Source: Lentimicrobium sp. L6
GTDB taxonomy: Bacteria; Bacteroidota; Bacteroidia; Bacteroidales; UBA12170
Reading direction: 5' to 3'
NCBI RefSeq assembly: GCF_013166655.1
Contig: NZ_JABKCA010000007.1
Coordinates: 26,947 to 90,946, forward strand
DNA: 64,000 nt
Below are positions 27,757 through 35,213 of this stretch, one piece after another. A program made the position numbers and the translations under genes. The notes under the pieces are model-generated. The model saw only the letters and a program-made list of their open reading frames with translations, did not search any database and was not told where the DNA came from. The stretch's first letter is position 1. Each line of letters begins with the position of its first letter.

Positions 27757-28584
27757 ATGAGATACGATCCCATTAAAAGAAGCCTTGGTAAGGTTTTTAA
27801 TCAACATCCTTCCCTTAGAAAAATATTTTATAGTCTTCTCGATTTATTATTACTCAGAACTTGGCATGTGAAAAAAGCTTTTAGAGCTTGGTCAGAAAAT
27901 GCAAAAGGAGAGGAGAATATTCTTGATGCAGGTATGGGATTTGGTCAGTATAGCTGGTTTATGTCACGAATGCTTCCTAAGGCTCAAGTAAAAGGAGTGG
28001 ATGTGAAGGACGAGCAGGTGGCAGATTGTAATGGCTTCTTTACAAAAGTTGGACAAAAGAATGCTCATTTTAAAGTGGCCGATTTAACCAAGTTCGAAGA
28101 AAAAGATAAATACGATTTCATTCTTTCTGTGGATGTGATGGAACATATTGAAGATGATGTTCAGGTATTTAAGAATTTCCACGCCAGCATGAAAAAAGGC
28201 GGAATGTTATTGGTTTCAACTCCTTCAGATCAAGGAGGTAGTGATGTTCATGACCACGACCACGACCATGATAGTGGTGGAGAGCATTCATTTATTGATG
28301 AGCATGTGCGCGATGGTTATGGAATTGATGAAATTCAAGAGAAATTAAAGAAAGCAGGATTTAGTAAATCCGAAGCTCATTATAATTACGGCACTCCTGG
28401 AAAAATCAGCTGGAAATTGAGTATGAAATATCCTATTTTAATGTTGAATGTTTCTAAGGTATTTTTTATCATCTTACCTTTCTATTATTTGATTACGTTT
28501 CCATTTGCTTTGATATTGAACTATTTCGACTTAATAGGAAAACATCAAACAGGAACCGGTTTGATTGTTAAAGCTTGGAAGTAG
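27757..28584 (+). CDS. Class I SAM-dependent methyltransferase with C-terminal membrane segment
   Basis: A 275-residue protein. Motif I is LDAGMGFGQYSW (residues about 56-67), followed by GVDVKDEQ and FILSVDVMEHIEDD, typical of the Methyltransf_11/23 type. Between the catalytic core and the tail there is a His/Asp run VHDHDHDHDSGGEHSF encoded by a short GACCAC repeat, which could bind a metal. The C-terminus has a hydrophobic segment (about residues 228-255), so the enzyme is probably membrane-bound and may act on a lipid or isoprenoid. Co-transcribed with rbfA. Substrate unknown. Confidence 0.8.
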   Translation: MRYDPIKRSLGKVFNQHPSLRKIFYSLLDLLLLRTWHVKKAFRAWSENAKGEENILDAGMGFGQYSWFMSRMLPKAQVKGVDVKDEQVADCNGFFTKVGQKNAHFKVADLTKFEEKDKYDFILSVDVMEHIEDDVQVFKNFHASMKKGGMLLVSTPSDQGGSDVHDHDHDHDSGGEHSFIDEHVRDGYGIDEIQEKLKKAGFSKSEAHYNYGTPGKISWKLSMKYPILMLNVSKVFFIILPFYYLITFPFALILNYFDLIGKHQTGTGLIVKAWK

Positions 28585-28661
28585 GACCAATGCTAGAATG
28601 ATTTAATGGAATAATGATTGAATAGGATAAAATCAACTATTCTAAACATATCGTAAAGCTT

Positions 28662-29771
28662 CTACCTCAATAACTGATAAACTTTCCCCGGCATACATTT
28701 AATTACGCCCTCAAATTCAAGATTAAGTAATGTGGAAGCTAGTTTGCTACTCGTTAAACCACTTTTTCCCATTAATATATCGATAGCACATTGCTTATTT
28801 TCTCTCAATAAATCAACAATCTTTTGCTCCTCAGGTTTTAAATCTAAGAATAGTTTGTGTTGTATGTTTTTAGGTTTTTTGGTCAAGTCCCAGGACAATT
28901 GATAGAGGAGGTCTGCCGCATTTTCAACAAGAGCAGCCCTATTGGTTTTGATGAGGAAATTGCAGCCTCTCGAGAATTGATCTTCTGGTCGGCCAGGAAT
29001 GGCATAGACATCACGGCTATAGGAGTTGGCAATGTCAGCTGTAATTAACGAGCCTCCTTTTTTTGCTGACTCAACCACCAAAGTCGCATCTGCCATTCCT
29101 GCAATGACTCTATTTCTCTGAGGAAAGTTAAAAGCATCGGGTTTGGTTCCAGAAACAAATTCACTAATGATTCCACCTTTTATCTGCATTTCATCTGATA
29201 AGCCTCTATTCACAGCAGGATAAATGGTATCTAAGCCATGCGCCACAACGCCAACCGTGGGTATTTTATGCTTGACACAAGCTTTGTGAGCCCGAGTATC
29301 AACTCCATAAGCCAAGCCGCTAACTACTAAAACCCCAGCATCCTTTAAGCCTTCCACTAAAGCGTCCGTGGTTTCTTTTCCTCTTTCGGTGATATTTCTT
29401 GTTCCTACTATGGCGAGGATTCTATCATAATTCAAAACGTCTATTCCTTTGTAATAGATCAATAGAGGGCTATCCATGGCTTGTTTTAAGCGATATGGGT
29501 ATTGGGCATCGTTGAAGAATAGTGCTTGTATGTTTTCCTTTTTGATGAAGGCCAATTCTTTCTCGGCATCTGCTAAGATGGATTGTTCTGAGATAAGAGT
29601 GGCTAATTTACTACCAATTCCTTCTATTTTTTCTAAATGACTTTTCTTTTGTTTAAAAACGCCTTCGGCTCCTCTGCAATAGGCGACGAGTTTCTTTCCG
29701 TTTATGCTTCCAACTCCAGGTAATAGGCTGACGCCAATTTCATAGATAAGATCTTGATCGGTTTTTATCAT
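28662..29771 (-). CDS. dprA: DNA-processing protein DprA
   Basis: A 369-residue DprA/Smf protein that loads RecA on incoming single-stranded DNA during transformation. A helix-hairpin-helix-like N-terminus (LPGVGSINGKKLVAYC, IEGIGSKLATLI) precedes the Rossmann-like core with VGTRNITERGKE, VSGLAYGVDTRAH and FPQRNRVIAGM. A winged-helix C-terminus (about residues 310-369) completes it. Present in many bacteria without proven competence. Convergent with the methyltransferase gene; pyruvate kinase is upstream on the same strand. Confidence 0.95.
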   Translation of the reverse strand: MIKTDQDLIYEIGVSLLPGVGSINGKKLVAYCRGAEGVFKQKKSHLEKIEGIGSKLATLISEQSILADAEKELAFIKKENIQALFFNDAQYPYRLKQAMDSPLLIYYKGIDVLNYDRILAIVGTRNITERGKETTDALVEGLKDAGVLVVSGLAYGVDTRAHKACVKHKIPTVGVVAHGLDTIYPAVNRGLSDEMQIKGGIISEFVSGTKPDAFNFPQRNRVIAGMADATLVVESAKKGGSLITADIANSYSRDVYAIPGRPEDQFSRGCNFLIKTNRAALVENAADLLYQLSWDLTKKPKNIQHKLFLDLKPEEQKIVDLLRENKQCAIDILMGKSGLTSSKLASTLLNLEFEGVIKCMPGKVYQLLR

Positions 29772-29841
29772 GCTGTTATTCTTATTGTGGGAATGCGAAT
29801 ATACGGAAAATGACTGATCTTATTTCTCTTTGTGGTTAATT

Positions 29842-31281
29842 TTAACTTCCAATCAAATTCTCAACAGTAGCAATTTCAATATAAGAGGCTCCTATGGCTT
29901 GACCAAAATTCCCAGAGATAACAGCAATTAAATTATCCTTATTGAAGGTTTGCTTATGCTTTAGATTTTCTAGGGCCAAACGGATAAAGTTGGTGTGATC
30001 TTCTGGAACTTTCATGAAATCGATATGAACCCCATATGACAAGGCCAGTTTTCGCATAGTTTGGGCATTATAACATTGGGCATAAATGGTATGTCTTCCT
30101 CTATATGCTGCTAAAGAACGAATGGTGTTCCCGCTTGTCGTATCTGCAATAATGGCTTCCAAATCTAACTTTTCAGATGCCTCTACAATGACCTTTGTAA
30201 GTTGAGCAGCTACTTGCTCATTTATGGAATTACAATCTTTATTGAATTCCGACTCCAATTTAAGTTGAGATTTATAAGTAAGGGTGGTCCCTTCTACTTC
30301 TTTTGCAATACGAGTCATCATCTGTACTGATTCGAGAGGATACTTCCCATAGGCAGTTTCTCCACTTAGCATAATGGCATCCGTACCATCAAAAATAGCA
30401 TTAGCAATGTCACTAACTTCTGCTCTTGTTGGGCGTGGATTTTCTATCATACTATGTAGCATTTGTGTAGCAACAATTACTGGGCGGCGCTTTTTTATTG
30501 CAATATCAACCAATTGCTTCTGAACTAATGGAAGTTTTTCAGGAGATATTTCAATGGCTAAATCTCCTCGTGCTACCATGACACCATAGCAAACATCTAA
30601 AATTTCCTCAATGTTTTTTACGCCTTGTTCGTTCTCTATTTTCGCTATAATACTAATATTACTATTCAACTCATCCAGGATATTTTGAACTGCAAAGACA
30701 TCCTCTTTATTTCTTACAAAAGAATGAGCAATAAAGTCTACATTTTCTTCCACTGCAAATCGTATAAAGTCTTTGTCTTTTTCTGAAATTGATGGTAATT
30801 TGATATGGATTGAAGGGATGTTGACACTCTTTTTCCCAACGAATTTACCAGAGTTCATAACTTTGCAATCCAGATAGGTGGAGTGTTTCTTGATAACTTC
30901 TAATTCCATTTCACCATCATCAATGAGTATCTTGCTACCCTCAGGGATGTCTTCCACAAAATGAGAATAGTTTACTCCAATATATTCCTCTTTACAGGCC
31001 AATTCTCTATCACCAGTTAGTTTTACAATGTCGCCGTATTCAACTTTTATGGCCTCATCTAAAGGAAGTGTTCTTATTTCGGGGCCTTTGGTATCGACTA
31101 GGATGGCGATTTTGTCAGAAACGGCTCTTGCATTATTTATTATTTGTCGGCTACCTTCAAAACTAGCATGTGCCGTGTTGATTCTGATGACATTCATGCC
31201 ATTGTCGAATAGGTCTTTCAGGAATTCCACGGAACAATTCAGATCGGAAATGGTAGTGATGATTTTGGTTCTTTTTCTCAT
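29842..31281 (-). CDS. pyk: Pyruvate kinase
   Basis: A 479-residue glycolytic enzyme converting phosphoenolpyruvate and ADP to pyruvate and ATP. Landmarks are MNVIRINTAHAS near the N-terminus, the MVARGDLAIE metal/substrate loop, VIVATQMLHSMIENPRPTRAEV, and DAIMLSGETAYGKYP. The C-terminal allosteric domain (ADTTSGNTIRSLAAYRGRH) is present. The start at 31281 (MRKRTKIITTISDLNC) fits the family, and an upstream in-frame ATG at 31323 adds 14 residues unlike the family. Monocistronic. Confidence 0.95.
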   Translation of the reverse strand: MRKRTKIITTISDLNCSVEFLKDLFDNGMNVIRINTAHASFEGSRQIINNARAVSDKIAILVDTKGPEIRTLPLDEAIKVEYGDIVKLTGDRELACKEEYIGVNYSHFVEDIPEGSKILIDDGEMELEVIKKHSTYLDCKVMNSGKFVGKKSVNIPSIHIKLPSISEKDKDFIRFAVEENVDFIAHSFVRNKEDVFAVQNILDELNSNISIIAKIENEQGVKNIEEILDVCYGVMVARGDLAIEISPEKLPLVQKQLVDIAIKKRRPVIVATQMLHSMIENPRPTRAEVSDIANAIFDGTDAIMLSGETAYGKYPLESVQMMTRIAKEVEGTTLTYKSQLKLESEFNKDCNSINEQVAAQLTKVIVEASEKLDLEAIIADTTSGNTIRSLAAYRGRHTIYAQCYNAQTMRKLALSYGVHIDFMKVPEDHTNFIRLALENLKHKQTFNKDNLIAVISGNFGQAIGASYIEIATVENLIGS

Positions 31282-31481
31282 ATTGGTTTTTGGTTTTGAT
31301 CTACCGCAAAGATAGGTAATCAATTGATGATATTCACTGTTATTCTGTGCTTTAAGTTGAAAAAATACTTATTGATTGTTTTATATTAAAGGTGTTTAGA
31401 AATCACATCATCTCTTTTAAGTTGTAAAATCATTGAAAAACAGGGTGTTTAATTCTAATGATAATTATATTCTAAAATCAT

Positions 31482-31489
31482 TATCTTTG
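31482..31489 (+). promoter_or_regulatory. -7 element (TATCTTTG) just before the glycosyltransferase-like gene
   Basis: Exact TANNTTTG match ending six bases before the ATG at 31496. It rules out the TTG start at 31433 and predicts a nearly leaderless mRNA. Confidence 0.5.
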
Positions 31490-31495
31490 TATGCT

Positions 31496-32557
31496 ATGCC
31501 CAAAACCTTAAACATACTATTTTCTCCTTTAGATTGGGGATTAGGACACGCTTCTCGTTCCTTACCTTTGCTTCAATATTTGGAGGCAGAAGGTCATCAC
31601 TTGATGATTGGGGTAAATCAGCTCACCAAATCTTTCTTGCAAGAACATATATCTAGAGCTGAGTTTTTTGATATGTCATCCTATGGAATTACTTATTCAA
31701 AATCAGCTTCTTTTATCACTTTTGCGGCATTGGCGCCACGTATCTTAAAAGCTAAAAAGAAGGAGTCTGAATGGGTGAAGGATTTTGTGTATGGTCATAA
31801 GGTAGACTTGATTATTTCTGATAGCCGTTTTGGTTTTCGACATCCAGAAATCAAAAGTGTGATAATTAGTCATCAGCTTAATTTACAATTTCCTAAAGGT
31901 TGGGCAAAAGTGGGTAAGCGAGCTCAAAAAGTAAACGAGAAATGGTTAAACGAGTTTGATGAGGTATGGATTCCTGACGAAGAGAATCATTATCTATCTG
32001 GAGATTTGTCAAATAGTAGCCTCCTCAAATCACGTTTTATTGGTATACAAAGCAGGATGATAAAAGAGGAGTCTGAGCGACCAGAATCAGATCCTTATAT
32101 TTTGTGTATTCTTTCGGGACCCGAGCCACAGAGAAGTATCTTGGAGAAAAATATCCGTCAGCAGTCACCCCAAATTAGAGAACATGTAGTAATTGTTGGA
32201 GGAAGGCCTGATAAGCCATGCAAAATTTTTAATTGTGCCAATACCACTTACCACCATCATCTTGATACAAAAACATTAGCTCAGTATATTCAACATGCCG
32301 ATTTGGTGATTTCTCGTTCCGGCTATTCCAGTTTAATGGATTATTATCAATTAGAATGTAAGAAGATGTTTCTGATACCTAGCCCAGGACAAACAGAACA
32401 AATCTATCTAGCTAAGCGAATGAAAGAAATGGGAATTTGTGATTTTTCACTTCAGAAGTCTTTTTCTTTGGTGGAAATAATAAAAAGTGAAGAGGTTTGG
32501 GAGGGTTTTAATAATGAACTCAAGCCATTGGACCTGTCAAGATTGCTTCATTTTTAA
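31496..32557 (+). CDS. Glycosyltransferase-like protein (MurG/MJ1255-type fold)
   Basis: A 353-residue protein. The N-terminus NILFSPLDWGLGHASRSLPLLQYL has the GHxxR donor-side pattern seen in GT-B enzymes related to MurG. The C-terminal half has LVISRSGYSSLMDYYQLECKK (in parts) and IPSPGQTEQIYLAKRMKE, which correspond to the nucleotide-sugar binding site. Family members are annotated as undecaprenyl-linked or uncharacterised glycosyltransferases, and the acceptor is unknown. Start at 31496 preferred over an upstream TTG because of the promoter box. It is divergent from pyruvate kinase. Confidence 0.8.
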   Translation: MPKTLNILFSPLDWGLGHASRSLPLLQYLEAEGHHLMIGVNQLTKSFLQEHISRAEFFDMSSYGITYSKSASFITFAALAPRILKAKKKESEWVKDFVYGHKVDLIISDSRFGFRHPEIKSVIISHQLNLQFPKGWAKVGKRAQKVNEKWLNEFDEVWIPDEENHYLSGDLSNSSLLKSRFIGIQSRMIKEESERPESDPYILCILSGPEPQRSILEKNIRQQSPQIREHVVIVGGRPDKPCKIFNCANTTYHHHLDTKTLAQYIQHADLVISRSGYSSLMDYYQLECKKMFLIPSPGQTEQIYLAKRMKEMGICDFSLQKSFSLVEIIKSEEVWEGFNNELKPLDLSRLLHF

Positions 32558-32660
32558 CTAGAACTACTTGGTCCCAGCTTTGATACTCAGTATTCCCCCT
32601 AAATAATTCATAAGACTTTCTAAATAACGTTAATCTTATTTATAATAACTTTAAATTACC

Positions 32661-32668
32661 TATTTTTG
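32661..32668 (+). promoter_or_regulatory. -7 element (TATTTTTG) for mrp
   Basis: Exact TANNTTTG match followed by CA, 21 bases before the mrp start. No clear -33 TTTG at the usual distance. Confidence 0.55.
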
Positions 32669-32689
32669 CAGCCTTAAAAATGATCAATT

Positions 32690-33799
32690 ATGTCAATTAC
32701 AAAAGAGAATATTCTTGAATCACTGAAGAAAGTATTGTATTTCCCTAAAGCCAATAATGTGGTGGATTTAAATATGGTAGAGAATCTTCAGGTTGATGGT
32801 AAGAAGGTAAGTTTTGCTTTGGTTTATCCAGAAGCTAATGATAAAAATGCTCATATTATGAAAGATGCTGCCGATAGAACGATTAAGGCAGATTTAGGGG
32901 ACGATTTATTACTACAAATCGAAACGCTTTCGGAGCAACAAGCAGGTCGTGGCCCATTGGGGAAAGTAAAAAATATTATTGCTGTAGCTTCTGGAAAAGG
33001 TGGAGTTGGTAAATCTACTGTAGCCACTAACTTGGCATTAGCTTTGGCAAAAACAGGAGCCAAGGTGGGTTTGTTAGATGCCGATATCTATGGGCCCTCG
33101 ATGCCTATCATGATGGGACTTAAAGGCGAAAAGCCTGGTGCCGTTGAGGATGGAGGAAAAACTAAAATTCTTCCAATTGAAAAATTCGGAGTTAAAATGC
33201 TTTCTATTGGTTTCTTTATTGAGGAAAATAAAGCCCTAATGTGGAGAGGATCTATGGCTAGTAATGCTTTACAGCAATTGTTTAACGATGCTGTTTGGGG
33301 TGAACTAGATTATATGGTTCTTGATTTGCCTCCAGGGACAGGAGATATTCATTTGACATTGGTACAATCAGTACCTGTTACAGGAGCTGTAATTGTTACC
33401 ACCCCTCAAAACGTGGCATTGGCAGATGTTCGTAAAGCTGCAGATATGTTTAATAACCAAAATATTAATGTTCCTATTTTAGGAGTGGTTGAGAATATGG
33501 CTTATTTTACTCCTGCTGAATTGCCAGACAATAAGTATTATATCTTTGGTAAAGGAGGAGGTCAGATCGTAGCTAATGAGTTAAATGTAGACCTTATTGG
33601 TCAATTACCCATTGTAGAAGCAATTGCGGTAGGCGGAGATTCAGGAGTTCCTGTAGTAATGGACGAAAACTCACCTGTTACAGCGGAGTTTATGAAAATG
33701 GCTGTCACTTTAAAAGCTAAAGTTGAAGCACGTAATGTTGAAATGGCACCAACTCCAATTGTCCAGATTGATCCAAATGCAAATTGTGCTACAGACTAA
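32690..33799 (+). CDS. mrp: Mrp/NBP35-family P-loop ATPase, Fe-S cluster carrier
   Basis: A 369-residue protein. Residues 1-85 form the MIP18/DUF59-like N-terminal domain. The deviant Walker A SGKGGVGKST is at residues 101-110, then LLDADIYGPSMPIMMG and VLDLPPGTGDIHLT. Mrp proteins carry Fe-S clusters to target enzymes. The C-terminal CxxC that bridges the cluster in E. coli Mrp and ApbC is absent: the region reads ENMAYFTPAELPDNKYYIFG, a form I associate with Bacteroidota. The Nfu-type scaffold gene follows 42 bases later with its own promoter, which supports a joint role. Confidence 0.9.
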   Translation: MSITKENILESLKKVLYFPKANNVVDLNMVENLQVDGKKVSFALVYPEANDKNAHIMKDAADRTIKADLGDDLLLQIETLSEQQAGRGPLGKVKNIIAVASGKGGVGKSTVATNLALALAKTGAKVGLLDADIYGPSMPIMMGLKGEKPGAVEDGGKTKILPIEKFGVKMLSIGFFIEENKALMWRGSMASNALQQLFNDAVWGELDYMVLDLPPGTGDIHLTLVQSVPVTGAVIVTTPQNVALADVRKAADMFNNQNINVPILGVVENMAYFTPAELPDNKYYIFGKGGGQIVANELNVDLIGQLPIVEAIAVGGDSGVPVVMDENSPVTAEFMKMAVTLKAKVEARNVEMAPTPIVQIDPNANCATD

Positions 33800-33811
33800 T
33801 CAAATTTTAAC

Positions 33812-33819
33812 TATTTTTG
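33812..33819 (+). promoter_or_regulatory. -7 element (TATTTTTG) for the Nfu gene
   Basis: Exact TANNTTTG match followed by CA in the short gap after mrp, 22 bases before the ATG. The Nfu gene can therefore be expressed without mrp. Confidence 0.55.
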
Positions 33820-33841
33820 CACTCTTTTAAAACAGAATAAT

Positions 33842-34096
33842 ATGGCTAGCAATAAAGCAGATTTAGAACGTAAAGTACAGGGAATCATAGAGCAAATAAG
33901 ACCTTACCTTCAGAATGATGGTGGTGATATTAAGTTTATTGAAATCACCGACGAAAACATTGTAAATGTTGAGTTATTAGGTGCATGTGGTTCTTGCCCA
34001 TACAGTACAATGACCTTAAAGAACGGTGTTGAGGAAGCGGTTAAAAAAGCACTTCCAGAAATCAAATCCGTAGAGGCTATTAATGTAGGAATGTAA
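33842..34096 (+). CDS. NifU C-terminal-domain (Nfu) Fe-S scaffold protein
   Basis: An 84-residue single-domain protein. IRPYLQNDGGDIKFIEI and GACGSCPYSTMTLKNGVEEAVKKALPEI are the Nfu signature, and the CxxC binds a bridging [4Fe-4S] cluster between two subunits. It lacks the N-terminal IscU-like domain of full NifU, like stand-alone Nfu proteins. It follows mrp closely, so the pair probably builds and transfers clusters. A terminator follows at 34122. Confidence 0.93.
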   Translation: MASNKADLERKVQGIIEQIRPYLQNDGGDIKFIEITDENIVNVELLGACGSCPYSTMTLKNGVEEAVKKALPEIKSVEAINVGM

Positions 34097-34121
34097 GATT
34101 CTAAGAAAATTTTAAATAAAG

Positions 34122-34150
34122 AAACCGAGCATTATTTGTTCGGTTTTTTT
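34122..34150 (+). terminator. Rho-independent terminator after the Nfu gene
   Basis: Stem AAACCGA/TCGGTTT with loop of about 11 bases, followed by a T run to 34150. Confidence 0.8.
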
Positions 34151-34261
34151 ATGTCTTCATGTGTTTGGATTGATTTCATTGTTAGAAGAAAAATATTCTT
34201 AATAATAAGATTACTAGGGTTTTAATGTGGATAGAAACAGGGAAGAGTGTATCAAGAGTGT

Positions 34262-35086
34262 CTAGTTCTTATCTTCTAACATAATAAATGCATCTTCAGC
34301 TACTTCAATGCTATGATAATCTACATTATAATGTAAATAATTGAAATGACTCCTCTTTTCTGGTGGTAGTTGATTCCAAATATAAGTGTTGAGCATTAAA
34401 TCGTAAACATAGGAGGCATGAGTTTTACCCATATCAGAAGCAAAATCATATATGTCTTCTAATTCTATATCGTATTTGGTATACTGGTATTTATAATCAA
34501 AACTCCAGTCTTCTTGATAATAATCTCCGAAAACTTCATCTGTAATAAATTGCTCATCAAAATAAGTATAGCCCTGTATGGAATCTTTCATGGAAATCTC
34601 AAACCAAGTACTTAACGCTATTAATTGATACTCGATTTCTTTATTTCTTTTCATGAAATTAATTTGTTCTTCAATTAGATATTTGGCAGTATCTTCAGTC
34701 AATTCCATTTGAGCAAATTGAACGATATAAGATGTGCTCTGGGAATCAAGAAACTCATTGAGAGCATCAGGGAAGTATACATTCAATCCATATTCTTTCG
34801 CTTGGCTGGTGAAGCTTTTATAATAGAGTTCTAAAAAAGCGCTATCCGAAATATGTTGAATATATTTACTACTAAAGAATCTAGCGGAGTCTATATTGTT
34901 ATAATTTCCATAGGGCAGACCTTTTTCGTTAAACATATAGAGGATGTCAGGAGGCACGAGCATTACTGAAGTGGTTTTCGCCTCTCCTTCGATAAATTGT
35001 AAAGCCAATTTACGTTCCATGGTACAGGAACTAAAAAACACTCCAAAACCAATAAATCCTAATATGATTTTTAATGATATTTTCAT
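34262..35086 (-). CDS. Uncharacterised lipoprotein next to tamL
   Basis: A 274-residue protein with a lipoprotein signal peptide: hydrophobic LKIILGFIGFGVFF followed by the lipobox SSC, lipidated Cys21. The start at 35086 is chosen because an earlier ATG at 35116 only adds residues before the signal. The mature part is helical and polar, rich in Tyr and acidic residues (FDEQFITDEVFGDYYQED), with no recognised family. It lies downstream of the TamL gene on the same strand with a 127-base gap, so a shared role in outer-membrane biogenesis is possible but unproven. Confidence 0.7.
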   Translation of the reverse strand: MKISLKIILGFIGFGVFFSSCTMERKLALQFIEGEAKTTSVMLVPPDILYMFNEKGLPYGNYNNIDSARFFSSKYIQHISDSAFLELYYKSFTSQAKEYGLNVYFPDALNEFLDSQSTSYIVQFAQMELTEDTAKYLIEEQINFMKRNKEIEYQLIALSTWFEISMKDSIQGYTYFDEQFITDEVFGDYYQEDWSFDYKYQYTKYDIELEDIYDFASDMGKTHASYVYDLMLNTYIWNQLPPEKRSHFNYLHYNVDYHSIEVAEDAFIMLEDKN

Positions 35087-35213
35087 CGCTGCGAAAATAA
35101 GCAATTTTAATGCCATTCTATAATTCTTAAATTCAAAAGAATTCCTAAAATTAGTTTAGGTGATAGGGTTTTTAAGGGAGTTATGGTTATTATAGCTTAA
35201 CAATTGTATTCGC

